Assembly (NCBI GenBank): GCA_018136815.1
Contig: CM030932.1
Coordinates: 4,812,407 to 4,876,406 of the forward strand
From: Isochrysis galbana
Taxonomy: Eukaryota; Haptophyta; Isochrysidales; Isochrysidaceae
DNA length: 64,000 nucleotides
Direction of reading: 5' to 3'
The position numbers and the translations under genes were made by a program. Positions 33,768 to 44,697 of the stretch are shown one piece after another; position 1 is the first letter of the stretch, and each line of letters opens with the position of its first letter. The notes beneath the pieces were generated by a model, which was not told the DNA's origin, made no database searches, and saw only the letters and a program-made list of their open reading frames with translations.

Positions 33768-34798
33768 AAGCGACGCCAACTCACGGGCCCCACCAACTGG
33801 GAGAAAAGACCCCCGTTACCCGCGAACACGTGGGCGCACCTGGCAAAACTATACACCTCCCCGATGGTAACGGCGCGCGATATACACCTACACTACAAAC
33901 ACATCACCCACAGGCGCGTGGGAACGTACAACAGATTCCCAGACAGAGACAGCACATGCCGTCTATGCGGAGTAGCCGACGAATCGTCAACCCATCTGGG
34001 AGAATGCCCGAAACTCGTCAGCATCTTCGAGACGCTCAACGCGGCGGCTCGATTCACGCCCGAACCGTACAGGAGCAGAGAAAAAACTATAACAGACAAC
34101 CTATTCATATACCCGGAGGGCAACGCCCCGAAAGCGATATACACCCTGTACACGCTAGCTTGGAGATACATTATAACGGATTTCTACAGAATCCACTACG
34201 ACGGCATCACATTCTCAAAAGAGTCGGTATTGATAAGAATACTAGAAAGATATACAATTCTGAGCAAAGAAAGCACTACTCTTTGCCTACACGACGGACT
34301 CGGCCAGGACCGCCCAAGCGGGAATGGGCAGGCAGCCGAAAAAAAGGATAGACGCAAACGACTTCTACCCCTTATACACGGTCGACGCCAACAAACGTCT
34401 AACACCCAGCACAGAACTTATCGCACTCGCCTCCAAGCTGGGGGCGGCCGACATCGTAGAGTGCTCCAGAGAACTAGACAATTGAACAATAAAACTCGGG
34501 AGAACCCAACTCGCGTAAGACGCGGATACACCGCAGCCAGACTTCAAGAAAACACCCAGCGCAACCTCCCCAGAGACTCCAAAGATAGCATCATATCCAA
34601 CAGGCCTGGCCCAAAGCCGCACTCCGAACCAGGCTCTTGGTAGTGCACCAGAGTCGGACCCCGGAAACCGAAGACAAAGGAACGAAGGGGGGAAAGGGAG
34701 GAGGTGGAGAGAGGGGATGTAAGGGCGGTGTCGTGTCAGTGACAGGGTAACCTAGGACTAGTAGGCGTGTAGCCCGGAATCTTCAGATGTTTTTTTTA
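33768..34798 (+). pseudogene. Non-LTR retrotransposon 3' region with zinc-binding domain and tail
   Basis: From 33798 the frame reads WAHLAKLYTSP, HYKHITHRRVGTYNRF, CRLCGVADESSTHLGEC, RFTPEPYRSR and LYTLAWRYIITDFY. Near an A7 run (34340-34346) it shifts: the next frame gives KKRIDANDFYPLYT and ALASKLGAADIVE to a stop at about 34487, matching the end of the minus copy at 42190. A 3' region with ACCAGAGTCGGACCCCGG and GAATCTTCAGATGTTTTTTT ends at 34798. Only the C-terminal part of the RT protein is present; the RT catalytic core is not visible. Confidence 0.7.
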
Positions 34799-35604
34799 CA
34801 CTACTTACACCCCAATCACAGCAAACCACAGCAAGCCACGCTACTAATTCTGGCTCCGCTGCCGTCGAAGGGCTACGGTCCCTCGCCCTTACACTTCGCA
34901 CACTGAGGTTAACGTCTCACAGCAAGAAAACTCTGACGGTGACGGAATAACTGTGTCCTTTGTTTTTGTTTACTGCTTGCCGGCCCTCAAAAATTTTTTT
35001 TGCTATTTGCGAGGCAAGCGGCGGCAGGAGGGCAGGGGGGGGGGGTGGAAGAGGCGCCGCGAACCTCACCTGCATTGCATCAGGCTTTCTGCCCAGGAAC
35101 AGCCGCGACAATACAACCCTCGCCAGCTTACTGACCCTACCGCGAGTCGGGAAAGAGAAATCCATCGGACGGCTCGCCTTTCCCTCGAGAAAAGTGGCCC
35201 GACCTCGCGAGTTGGAGTTGGGCGATCCGAGAAATGTGCAAAAATCGGAGATGAGGACAAGAAATCATCCTACCTCCGCCGCGAGCTTGCCCACTGGACG
35301 CCGTCGATTTCAAGAAGGATGGTTTTCGTTTTCGCTCAGTGACGAGGAATGCCGAGGTCAAGGAGCAGAATCTGCCGGATCTTTGAAGATGGCGCCGAGA
35401 TCTCGCCTTGACATTAATGGGAGGGGAAGGGAAATTCCACTCGCCGCGAGCCGCCGTCAAGCGGTGGCACCCGCGCCTGCACCTTCGCCGGCTGCGCTGC
35501 ACCCTCCTCCCCCCCCACCCCCCCGACTTCCCTCGCCTCTGCCCCTGCAGCGCAGACAAGCAGAGCTGGGAAGCAAACTCTTCTCGCGTCCGGATCAGCA
35601 AGCG

Positions 35605-36678
35605 ATGGCGTGGTATGAGTACGTCAACACGGCAGAGCTGCCCGCAAACGCATCATGGTACGAGATCCGCACCTCGATAGATGACAAAGAAGCAAGGCAA
35701 TATATCTGGACGGTGTGGAGCGTCCTCTCCGCTGTCGCCATGTGCATGATCTTCATTTTCCAAGTGGCCATCTTGTCCTCTCGCAAAGCACGCGTGCAGC
35801 CGTTCAACTTCCTCGTCGTTGCACTCACTCTTCCCGATCTGCTCTCCAACACCGTGATGTTCGTAACCAGCTTGGAAAGTGCAATTTATGGAGATTTCAT
35901 TAGCGAGGCGTTTTGCGTGCTACAGTCAGTGAGCAGCACCTTCGTTACGACATCGATGTTATACATTGAGGCGCTCATCTTCCATGAGGTTTTCAAACTG
36001 CTTTCTGCGGCTAGGCGGCTGGAACCGTACTTGCCGCCCTCACGCTTCGGTCTGATTCTTCGGTGTGCCTCTGTCTACGTGTGGTCTATGATCATCGCCA
36101 CTTTGCAACTTTGGGACGCAATGCCCCAGGCTCCCATACTACTTCGGGGCCTTATGTGCATGCCGTTGCAGAGGTCCCCATCGTCGTTCATATTCAACTG
36201 GGTCGTCTTTGTACCTCTAATGGCTGGTTTACCGATCGGCTTCACGTTTGGGGTAGCCTTTCTTGGTTGGAAGCAGGGCCTTCTAGCATTCGGCGCCCAA
36301 CTCAGATCCCTGTCTTTGTTGAAAAGCGGTGATCAAGAGCTGATACGAATACGGCGTGACAGAATAAGACGGGCAAGAACTTTGACTGCCTATGTTGCTC
36401 GGATATTTCTCTCTATCGTGCTCTTGTTTCCCATCATGGCAGGTGCCTATGTGTCCTCCCGCACGCGACCAACATCACCGCTTGTAGCGGGTGTTATTTG
36501 CTTGGTTCTTCGATCCCTCCTTTCGCTTATGATGTGTCTGACCAAGCCAGATGTCCGTGAGGCAGTTTGCGAGTTGATCTGCTGCTCGAGGAGCCTCAGT
36601 GCCCAACGTGTCGTTCCGTGTCGCAAGGCGAGGGACATCGAGGCTTCACAAGATTCCGGACAAGGAGACGTGCATTAA
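35605..36678 (+). CDS. Seven-transmembrane receptor-like protein
   Basis: A 357-aa frame from the ATG at 35605. An upstream in-frame extension of 215 codons is low-complexity and was not used. A short extracellular N-terminus with an N-A-S glycosylation site precedes seven hydrophobic segments, for example VWSVLSAVAMCMIFIFQVAI, FNFLVVALTLPDLLSNTVMF, SVYVWSMIIATLQLW, NWVVFVPLMAGLPIGFTFG and TAYVARIFLSIVLLF. After TM7 a helix-8-like KPDVREAVCELICC offers palmitoylation cysteines. There is a basic third loop (RIRRDRIRRAR). No canonical DRY or NPxxY is seen. It resembles class A/cAMP-receptor-like topology, but family and ligand are unknown. Confidence 0.6.
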   Translation: MAWYEYVNTAELPANASWYEIRTSIDDKEARQYIWTVWSVLSAVAMCMIFIFQVAILSSRKARVQPFNFLVVALTLPDLLSNTVMFVTSLESAIYGDFISEAFCVLQSVSSTFVTTSMLYIEALIFHEVFKLLSAARRLEPYLPPSRFGLILRCASVYVWSMIIATLQLWDAMPQAPILLRGLMCMPLQRSPSSFIFNWVVFVPLMAGLPIGFTFGVAFLGWKQGLLAFGAQLRSLSLLKSGDQELIRIRRDRIRRARTLTAYVARIFLSIVLLFPIMAGAYVSSRTRPTSPLVAGVICLVLRSLLSLMMCLTKPDVREAVCELICCSRSLSAQRVVPCRKARDIEASQDSGQGDVH

Positions 36679-36960
36679 GGGCTCTTGTGAGTCTTGCGAT
36701 GTCGGCAGGTGTGTCGGTAACGAAAGCACAAAAAGTTATGAGGAACGCAAAGTAGATGAGTGAACGCAGAGGTGGCGCAAAGGGATGAGGTATAGCTTGA
36801 TACTGGGCTGTATTTGTCTGGTGTTTTGTGTGGGCAAGGGCAAGCAATAGGGCACACACCCAACTCTAGGGGAGCGTAATTGCCAAGAAAGTATTGAGGA
36901 TAGAGCGCGCCCAAAGCTCAATCGATCAAAGCGTTCCCAACTCATAGCAGCTCATCAGTA
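36679..36960. other. 3' flank, no supported gene
   Basis: No motif-bearing frame. It contains short palindromic GAGTGAACGCAG-like sequence only. Confidence 0.35.
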
Positions 36961-37100
36961 AAAAAAACATCTGAAGATTCCGGGCTACACACCTACTATT
37001 GACGGGATCTCCCTTTTCTACCAAACCGCCAGAGGCTCCCAGAGGCTGCAACCTAAGGTTTGGTCATTTTTTTACAAATGCCCCCGTGAAATGGATATAA
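36960..37100 (-). repeat. Non-LTR 3' tail and MITE fragment
   Basis: AAAACATCTGAAGATTCCGG then CTACACACCTACTATTGACG is the inverted tail of the non-LTR family. It is followed at 37047-37100 by an inverted partial copy of the 17186-17271 MITE (GGCTGCAACCTAAGGTTTGG). Confidence 0.6.
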
Positions 37101-37339
37101 AAAATTAAGAAAATACACCCCCCCCCCTCCACCCCCTCCACCCCCCTCCACCCCCCCCCCCTCCGTACCCCGCCCCCTCCCTTCTCTTCTTCGCCTCTCT
37201 CCTCTCGCGCCCATGTCCCTCCTCCGTCCAATGGAGAGTGCACCTCGCCGGAGCTCGAGGCGGAGTGCGCACTTGCGCTCGCGCGCATGCACCAGGGCCC
37301 CTGGTGCGCACTCCGATAATAGGCAAACAAACAACCGCC

Positions 37340-37655
37340 CCGGCAGACCTAGATAAATACCCTCCGACCAGATGGGGTGAAGGATACAAAGGCAACAGGC
37401 CGACGGACTTTCCGCTCCCAGAAGAGTATTCTATAGATCGAAAGACGCCACTAGACAAAACACAAGTGAGCCACATAACTGCCGCCCTCCAAAAGCTATA
37501 ATCCAAACCACGCCAACAAAACGGCCCCGCTAGATGGGGCGAAAGACTACCGGTCGACTCGGACACATGGAAACACATGGCCCGTATATACATGTATACA
37601 CCTCCTCGCTAATCACATCCAGAGAGAAAAGAAACATCTGAAGACTCAGGCCACT
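37340..37655 (+). pseudogene. Non-LTR retrotransposon remnant
   Basis: The frame near 37526 reads NGPARWGERLPVDSDTWKHM then ARIYMYTPPR, parallel to the segment before the zinc domain in the copies at 33798 and 42887 (minus). It stops, and the element ends AAACATCTGAAGACTC-like on the other strand. Badly decayed. Confidence 0.5.
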
Positions 37656-37719
37656 ACCGCTAGCTATAAAGACCACGCACTCACGGTACCGACTCACGCC
37701 ATCGCCTATACCCTAGATC

Positions 37720-38130
37720 ACTCACTCCCTTTACACTACCCCCTTCATTCCTTTGTCTTTGGTATCGGGGGGGGGGGGGGGCGTGCACTACGACGGGCCA
37801 AGCGCAAGGGCAAGGGGCTGGCTGGGCGCAGACCTGTTCCTGGGTGTTCTTGTGGCAGACAAACGTAAATCGCCTTCTGAACTTTCTTATATTGTCCCCG
37901 GGGGGTCTCGGCCCCCGCACTTCGGCCTTTCTTCGTCCGCTGCCGCACTTTCGCGGTGTTTGCTTGCCGCGCGGAGTGTCCTCCCGTTGATATATACCAC
38001 CGTAAACAGGCGGTTCTCTTACCTATTCTCGAGCCGGATCGTGTCGTTTTTTTGTCGTTCTTTTCCCGTCGTTCTCTTCGTTCTCCTACGGGCGTGTGCT
38101 GCATGGCGCGCGCCATGGCCCCCTTCCGGG
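37720..38130 (+). repeat. Composite of dispersed repeats E and F
   Basis: 37720-37830 (CACTCCCTTTACACTACC, GTATCGGGGG, GTGCACTACGACGGGCC) matches 43205-43300. 38000-38130 matches repeat E at 32120-32235 in inverse orientation. No coding support. Confidence 0.55.
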
Positions 38131-38199
38131 GGGCCCCGACCCCCGTGGCCGAGATTGCTTCCTCTACTCGGTAGGGACCGGAGTAGGGAAGGAAATCTG

Positions 38200-38268
38200 C
38201 GGAAGGGGGAGGGAACTGCAGAAGGGGGAGGGAACTGCAGAAGGGGAGGGAACTGCAGAAGGGGGGGG
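38200..38268 (+). repeat. 19-bp minisatellite
   Basis: Three to four tandem AAGGGGGAGGGAACTGCAG units with small length variation. Confidence 0.8.
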
Positions 38269-39010
38269 CCAGTTCTGTTACCTGCATCTCTTACCTTAAA
38301 CGCGTGGACAATTACCGTAACGGTAAAAATAAAACTCAAATCTTCGAATTTCGAGACGAAAATCGGCGAACCAGGACTGGAGCCCAAGGAGAATCCGAAT
38401 CTGCACGCCTTGCGCGACCACGGCGAACATAGAAGACGGTAGCGATGAAGGCACGTACCCATGCCGAAATATTCATGCCAGGGGGCCTGAATACAACAAA
38501 TTTAGGTGCCCGACCCCGACCCTCAAATTTTGACAACAAAAAATTTGGGGGTTGGGGGGGGGTTAGAAACATAACTTACGGGCTTGCCAAGTGGCCCCCC
38601 TGGAGGTTTTTATTGGGCATCGCGCCACGGTCCAAAAATTTTAACCCAGCCCTTACTAATGGTTATAAAGCCCCTGTTTGACCGCCCTATGCATGAGTCA
38701 TGAATCATGGACTCAGACCCACAATCACAATCAGCACACTAGGAACACTCATCTACACACGGCAATTCGCAATTCACTAACCAAACAAGAAGGCAACATC
38801 TGGATTCTGGACAGGGAGACGGTCCGGGAGTTCGAACCCCTCCGCAATAATAAATGGTAGTAGTAAATGGGACGGTCCACTTCCACTTGCTTGCGATGGG
38901 ACGCGACCTTCTAAGCTCTAATCTCTCTCATCTCCAGTAGTAACATTAAAAGCGTCCCTCACTCGCTCTCTCTCCATATCTCGGCTCATCGCTTTCCTCC
39001 GCTCGCGCCG

Positions 39011-39736
39011 ATGGTTGCTACGAGGATGGTACTCGGCCTCGGCCTACTCGCCGCGGGGAGCGAGGCGCTGACGCTCGGGCATGTCGGCGTGCAGTCGCGC
39101 GCCCCGCTCGCCGCTGCCTCCGACTGCCGCATGATGTTCGGCGGAGGCAAGCAGGACGGGGAGGGAGGCGGCTTCATGGAGCAGATGAAGGCGGCCAAGG
39201 AGATGTTCAACCCAGAGAACATGAAGAAGTACGCGGCGCTCGGAGAGAAGATCCAGAACCTGCAGGCGGAGCTCGCGCAGACGGAGGTCGAGGTTTCCAC
39301 AAACGAGGGCGGCATCGTCGTGAAAACCTCTGCCATGCAGGTGGGCGGGGCTGCATGAGTGTGAGGAGGGCCCTCTTCTCACTATTCTTCCTGAGCGAGC
39401 CGGTCCACAGCGCGTGAGCTACATGGCACAACCTGTGCTTGCGTTCAGGTGCCGATCAGCGTCGATGTCAGTGATGAGATGGTCGCGAAGGGCGCAGAGA
39501 CTGTATCCGCCGAGGTGGCCAACGCTCTCAAGCAGGTGAATGCTCATGCCCATGTGTCGTATGCGGTCAGAGAGGCCTCATTAACATGGCTTGAAGCCGG
39601 TAATACTGCCACTTACAGCTCTCACCATTGTGTCTTGCAGGCGCACGCCAAGTCGGGCATGTATATGAACCAGCGGATGGCTGAGCTCTACCAAGAAATG
39701 GGCCTTGCGGCTCCACCGCAGGGCGGCGCCAAGTAA
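39011..39736 (+). CDS. ybaB: Plastid-targeted YbaB/EbfC-family DNA-binding protein, three exons
   Basis: Exons 39011-39340, 39449-39535 and 39641-39736 join in phase 0 (170 aa). The N-terminus is hydrophobic (MVATRMVLGLGLLAAGSEAL), followed by an Arg/Ser/Ala transit-like stretch, then a bacterial-type start MMFGGGKQ. The core holds EKIQNLQAELAQTEVEV, a GGIVVKTSAMQVPISVDVSD strand region and QRMAELYQEMG. YbaB/EbfC are small dimeric nucleoid-associated proteins, so a plastid nucleoid role is likely. The bipartite leader indicates a plastid with extra membranes. The second intron is 105 nt with no in-frame stop; the first (108 nt) contains one. Confidence 0.85.
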
Positions 39737-40345
39737 GAAACAGGAGCGCATGTTGTGTGAGGGGCTGTGCTAAGCACAGGGCAGCTGGGTCAAGTCTGAG
39801 AGCATGTACGCTCTTGATGAAGTCCAGGATGGTTGGGACGTAATGCTAGACCCTCGCCCATTCCGGCACTGTGTGGTCTTCTTTCCTATTGGCTCGAAAC
39901 ATCGCATCATTGGAGACGAGCATGCATGTTGGTACAGTCTTCGCCACAACGCGCCCGTGGGACACTTTGCCCCATACAGTCTAATTTGTCTCTGATCGCA
40001 CATCCATATGCACGTGCGCTCTTCTCTGAAAATGTATGTCTGACGTCATAGAGATTGTTCCGGCTACTAGCTTGCTTTCTCTGAGTTCTCTAAGTTTTGG
40101 GAGCACAAAGGAGATACATAAGAAAAGTTTACAAATTATCAGGTCGCGATGCGGCAAGGGGGCAGGGCTTGTTGTGGTTGTGGGCAAGGGGAAAGCTCAC
40201 ACGGACGGCCGCCGTCCTCGAAGCGGGGGGAGATCGCATTCGCCTTCTCTCTTCCCTTGTCCAGAATAAAAATTTCTTGAAGGTGTCCGCTACGCTACTT
40301 GTGACTTACACGCAGTATTACACCACTCCGGTATCGCGCTCGCCA
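39737..40345. other. Intergenic, no supported gene
   Basis: The 3' flank of the YbaB gene. Short frames only, without motifs. Confidence 0.4.
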
Positions 40346-40349
40346 TCGC

Positions 40350-41045
40350 CTAAAAAACCTTTTAATATTCTTACCGCAACTAACTTTATAGTTGGTTGCC
40401 ATGGAGCGCGCCGCCGCTCCCCACCTCTCCTTCGGGTCCCCCGCCGCGGGAGCCCCCCCAGTACCCATGGAGCTGTCGCTGGCGAAGCGACCGCGTCCGC
40501 CCGCAGAGGCCGAGCAGGTGAGCGCGACCCTGGTCGCGCCGCACGGCCCGTGGCCCCGGCCACACCAAGGAAGGCAGCCATGCTGGCCCACCCCATGGTG
40601 GGTCACAGGCTGTGACAAGCATCACACCAACACCAGACCAGGAGAGACACTCACCCATCAGGCATGCCTTATGGCAGAGGCCTCTCTCACCCTGGTGACG
40701 GCCGCGCTGCCTCGGCGGCGCGGCCCGAGACCGGGTGGCCCTTATGGGCACAACTACAACACCACCAGCAAAGCGCACATGGACACTGGCCCACCAACAA
40801 CACAGCACAAGACCTTGCAAATGAGAGACTGCTTGGATGCGCCTTGGGGCGCACGCTACACCGCGCCATGCCAACTACCCACACAGACCCAACCACAGCC
40901 TCACCACCCCCGACCGCCCCTGCCACTCAGGAGCCGCCCTCAGATGAGGAGCAAGGCGCCATGGAGTCGGATGCAACCTTCGAATTGTCCTTCCACCAAG
41001 AGGGCGATTACACCTTCCTGGACGCCACGGTCTACGCCGCAATTG
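40350..41045 (+). repeat. Hairpin-headed retroposon B, copy 1
   Basis: 40350-40377 is the shared terminus in inverse form (AAAAAACCTTTTAATATTC). It abuts a CTAACTTTATAGTTGG hairpin, then GTTGCC and ATGGAGCGCGCC. The body reads MELSLAKRPRPPAEAEQVS and, after a frameshift, ESDATFELSFHQEGDYTFLD. Both peptides are shared with 59285-59905, so the element once encoded a protein, of unknown family. Confidence 0.65.
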
Positions 41046-41064
41046 TAGACAGGGTGTATGGGTT

Positions 41065-41175
41065 CACGTTTACCCGGTGTTGACCCACTTTGCGTTAACA
41101 CCTCCATTGGCTAGGTGTGGCACATGCGTTAACACCTCAATCTGCAAGTGTTGGTACCAGCAGCGGGTTAACACC
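41065..41175 (+). repeat. GTTAACACC motif cluster
   Basis: Three GTTAACACC motifs plus related GGTGTTG copies lie within 110 bp. GC-rich low-complexity sequence follows to 41640. No gene supported. Confidence 0.4.
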
Positions 41176-41756
41176 ACACTGCCGGTGCTGTGTACTACTG
41201 TGCACCCACGCACCCACCACGCACTCACGCACCCACTGAATGCTACGTGCCGCGCGTGCGCGCGCACGAGGAGCTGCACGGTCAAGTGGCAAGTGGGGAG
41301 TTGCTCTTCGGCACGGGCACCAGGGCACCATCCATGGCCGACTTGGAGCTTGCGCGGCTGCACCTGCTGCTGCGCGCGCTGCGCTGCTGCCGCTACACGG
41401 GCGGCGCGCCGGCGCGCCCGCGCACGATGGGACCGTGCTACTCCTTGTACACGCGTGGGCCGCCTACTGCGTGGGGAGGCAGCGGCGGCGGTCGGAGGTG
41501 CGCCGGCGGTGCCCGCCGCCGCCTTCGCGGCCGCGGACCGGCTGCTCGCCGCACTAGCTGCGCGCGACCGACCGGCCGACGCTCATGTTGCGCGCTGCGC
41601 GTCGCCTGCGCGTTCCACCTGCGCGGCGCCGCGCCACTTCAGATGGCCGTAAGCAACGACCAAAGGGAACACCCAAAAACCACGCAAGACATAAGAAACC
41701 CATACAACCGCCGCGAACCTGAATAGGCGCGATCTCCAAGAGCGACGTTTCAAAAG

Positions 41757-41885
41757 GCCTGCCCGGCCCCCACGCTCCGAACCAGGCCCTAGGTAGTGTA
41801 CCAGGGCCGGACCCCGGAAACCGAAGAAAAAGGAACGAAGGGGGGCAGGGAAAGAGCTGGGGGAAGGGAAGATAAAAAAAAACTT
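41757..41885 (+). repeat. Non-LTR 3' region fragment
   Basis: CCCCCACGCTCCGAACCAGG to GAAACCGAAGAAAAAGG matches 3865-3990. It breaks into an A-run and the inverse shared terminus (AAACTTCTTAATAATCTCGCC). Confidence 0.6.
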
Positions 41886-42189
41886 CTTAATAATCTCGCC
41901 GCGCGCGCCACCCTGCACAGTATCTTCGCAGCCACGCCCGCTTCCCTTCCCTCCCCCTCCACCTGCCTTGCGGCTCGTCCCCTCGTGCTCTACCTAGGGG
42001 CTGGGTGTAGTGGGTTTCCAGTGGCAGACGGTGTGTACCGATTCTCGACGGCCTGGTTCTCACCTTCCTCCTGTGCCATCGGGCTACCGGTTGATGTGTG
42101 TTTGTTCCTTGTGCTGGGTGTCAGGCAACTGTGGTCAATGTGACTAAGGTCTGTTGTCGGTTGGTCGGCTCGCGGCTAGGGGTCGCTTG

Positions 42190-42887
42190 GTTAGGCAAGA
42201 CGCTCTGCTATGTTGAGGGCTTTCGCTACCAGAGATAGATTCGTGTTCATGACTAGGGCGCCTTTGTTGTTAGTTGAAAAGACAGGGGCGCTGAGGTCGT
42301 GTGGGGATTTGATTTTCGGCTTCCTTCCCTGGGTGGCCTTGCGCGTGCGTGCGGTTGAGAAATCGTCCGGAGGTTCTCGACCTCTAACGAGGACCGTGAA
42401 CCTGCTTAGAACTCTCTCGATAACCGGCACGTGGTGGAAGGTGTGGTTTTCAAATTCCACCTTGTAGAAGTCACTAATGATGTATCTCCATGCTATTAGG
42501 TAGAGGGCTTTGAGGCTATCCGGCGTCGGGGAGTTCGGGTACGCAAATAGTCTGTCTTTGAGTTTTTGAGTCGTCGATCTGTCTTTCGCCGGGGTGTATC
42601 CCGCTACGGCTTCTATGGTTTGAAATATCGGGAGCGTGGACGGGCATCTAGCTAGGTGCGTCGAGTTCTCTTTGTGTTTCCCGCAGAGCCTACACTTTGT
42701 GGTGATCGCCGCTGTGAAACGGTTGCGCGTACCCAGCCTCCTATGTGTAACGTGTTTAAAATGTAGGTGTTTGTCTGTGTGTTTTAACAGGGGGTGAGTG
42801 TAGAGTTTCGCCACGTGCTTCCATTCGTCGTGCGTCAGGTCTATCTTGCGGGCCCACGCTTCCCGCGCTGACTGAGGTTTGCTGCGG
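42190..42887 (-). pseudogene. Non-LTR retrotransposon zinc-binding C-terminal region
   Basis: The longest copy of the domain. In minus orientation it reads REAWARKIDLTHDEWKHVAK, KHVTHRRLGTRNRF, CRLCGKHKENSTHLARC, DRLFAYPN, ALYLIAWRYIISDFYKVEFE, ending NLSLVAKALNIAERLA at 42191. It is open for over 200 codons, unlike its frameshifted sibling at 33798-34487. No RT catalytic core is upstream; the element is 5'-truncated near 42890, where a separate plus-strand tail begins. Confidence 0.7.
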
Positions 42888-42892
42888 GGGGG

Positions 42893-42980
42893 GAGGGAAG
42901 ATAAGGGCGTTGGTAATAGTAAAGGGAAAACTAGTCCGCAGTAGGTGTGTAGCCCAGATTCTTCCGATGTTTTTTTTTAG
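42893..42980 (+). repeat. Non-LTR 3' tail fragment
   Basis: GGGAAGATAAGGGCG then AGGTGTGTAGCCCAGATTC and TTCCGATGTTTTTTTTT. It lies head to head with the minus-strand domain copy. A short unassigned frame (MAETMRAQKQKEEEAARKAA) follows at 43067. Confidence 0.55.
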
Positions 42981-43539
42981 ATAGCCAGGCGGAAGGTAGC
43001 GGCGAGCACTCCGGCCGGCACTCCGAGAGACGCGCGCTCAACCAAGGCTCAAGGAAGGCCCAATCAATGGCCGAAACGATGCGAGCGCAGAAGCAGAAGG
43101 AGGAGGAGGCCGCACGAAAGGCTGCTGAAAAAAGAACTCTTGAAGATACCTACAAGTACTACTCACTCGCCCTTCCTCCGGCCTCCGGGCACCCATAGAC
43201 TACGCCCTTGCCCCACGAAGCACTCCCCTTTCCGCTTCCCCCCCTAAGTCCTTTTGCTTCAGTATCGGGGGGTCGGCCCATGTGCACTACGCTGGGCCTT
43301 GCGTGGGGGGAGGGCTGGGACGGAGGAAGCGGTCTTTGTGGCATTTGAGCTCCGAGATCCACCTATTCCTGTTGACCCTGTGGCTGGCGGTCTCTTGGCT
43401 CCAGCAGTCAGTGGTGAAGAGCGAAGAGGCGTTGGCTATTAAGTCCCAAGGCATGGCGGATTCAGTAGAGGTTCCGGTTGGTACGGGGTAAACAGATCTC
43501 AATCACAGATTAGGCCATTTCTCAGATGAAACCAAACCC

Positions 43540-44697
43540 CTAGCTCCCACTTCGAGAGGGCCGCTGTCGAGCTTTTGCGCCGCTCCTGATGACCCCAACC
43601 ATCGGCGCCTCCGCGAGATCGACATTGAGGCTTTGATTCACCAACTTTTGCGAAAACTCCCAAAAGCGGATCCCGAAGTCACTGTCTGTTGCCTTGGGGT
43701 GGCGAGGCGCCCATTCGGTTGCGATGGGCACAAAAAAGGCTCCGCTCTTCCCAGCCCCATCCTCAAGCCGGAGAGCACATGCACAGAACAGCACTGTGAG
43801 TGCGGCTGTGGATGTGGAGTAGGCGACTAGCATATTGCGCAATTTCGCGGCCTGCCATGCAACCGGTCCGGCAATGGGGCCGAGCATCGCGCGGAAATTC
43901 TCTTGACGCAGCATGCTGGTGGCGACCACGCCCGGGTGCACAGCGTTGCTCAAAATCGTATTCGGATGCCGCCGAGCAAGTTCATTGGACAGGATCAGAC
44001 TGGCCAATTTGGCCATGCCGTAGCGCGTCATGGGGCCAATGCTCTCATCATTGATGCCCTCAAGCGAGAGGGGCACTCCTGCTGAAGGCGCGGCGCGATG
44101 AGCCCCCGAGCTCAAGTGGACTACACGAGCACGCTGCCCCGTATTCATTGCCGTGCGCTCGAGCAGCGGCAACAGCTTCGTCGTGAGGTGAAAGTGACCG
44201 AGATAATTGGACTGGAAGGTCGTCTCAATACCATCCACGGATAGTGCAGGTTGCGGGAATTGCGTGGCGACGCCGGCGTTATTGATGAGGATATGCAGCG
44301 CGTCGAGCGTACGCAGGAGCACATCGGCAGCAAGATCCACCTGCGACAAATCGTTCAGATCGAGGCGCACCGGCTTGACCTGTGAGGGCGGCACTCCCGT
44401 CGACTGTGCAATGTGCTGCGCTGCCTTTGCACACCTCCCTTCATCACGGCAGCCAAGCAGCACTGTGGCGCCGGCGCGCGCGCACTGGCTCGCCACCTCG
44501 AGGCCGAGCCCTGTGTTCGCGCCAGTAACGAGCACCACCTTGCCGTGTAATGCCGGCATCTGCTCGTAGCTGAATCCAGGCACCCGCCAGAAGGTGGCAA
44601 GGGGTAGCGCGCGCCCGCCGCACCAGAGTGCGTCGCTGCGGTAGCCGGCGAGCGCGAGAGCGACGGCGGCGAGGGCGAAGATGAGCGGCCAGCCCAT
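43540..44697 (-). CDS. Membrane-anchored short-chain dehydrogenase/reductase (retinol-dehydrogenase-like)
   Basis: A single-exon, 385-aa frame from the ATG at 44697. The N-terminal hydrophobic helix (LIFALAAVALALAGY) precedes a Rossmann domain: VVLVTGANTGLGLEVA (TGxxxGxG), LLGCRDEGR, LDLNDLSQV, HILINNAGVA (NNAG), VVHLSSGAH (catalytic Ser) and YGMAK (YxxxK), then NAVHPGVVATSM. This is the layout of the retinol-dehydrogenase/WWOX-type SDR group using NAD(P)H. The C-terminal extension has another hydrophobic stretch (STSTAALTVLFCACAL). Substrate is unknown. Upstream to 44900 is GA-rich. Confidence 0.85.
   Translation of the reverse strand: MGWPLIFALAAVALALAGYRSDALWCGGRALPLATFWRVPGFSYEQMPALHGKVVLVTGANTGLGLEVASQCARAGATVLLGCRDEGRCAKAAQHIAQSTGVPPSQVKPVRLDLNDLSQVDLAADVLLRTLDALHILINNAGVATQFPQPALSVDGIETTFQSNYLGHFHLTTKLLPLLERTAMNTGQRARVVHLSSGAHRAAPSAGVPLSLEGINDESIGPMTRYGMAKLASLILSNELARRHPNTILSNAVHPGVVATSMLRQENFRAMLGPIAGPVAWQAAKLRNMLVAYSTSTAALTVLFCACALRLEDGAGKSGAFFVPIATEWAPRHPKATDSDFGIRFWEFSQKLVNQSLNVDLAEAPMVGVIRSGAKARQRPSRSGS

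Noticed and set aside
34850..34940. Possible solo Copia LTR (CAAGAAAACTCTGAC shared with 19788-19804)
   Set aside because: Only about 15 bp is convincingly shared; termini and duplication are absent.
34960..35604. 215-codon N-terminal extension of the 7TM protein
   Set aside because: Low-complexity, Arg/Ser/Pro-rich, no homology; better explained as leader sequence before the ATG at 35605.
38785..38855. Possible tRNA (GGGAGTTCGAACCCC resembling a T-arm)
   Set aside because: The T-stem has a mismatch, and no matching acceptor stem or anticodon arm is found upstream.
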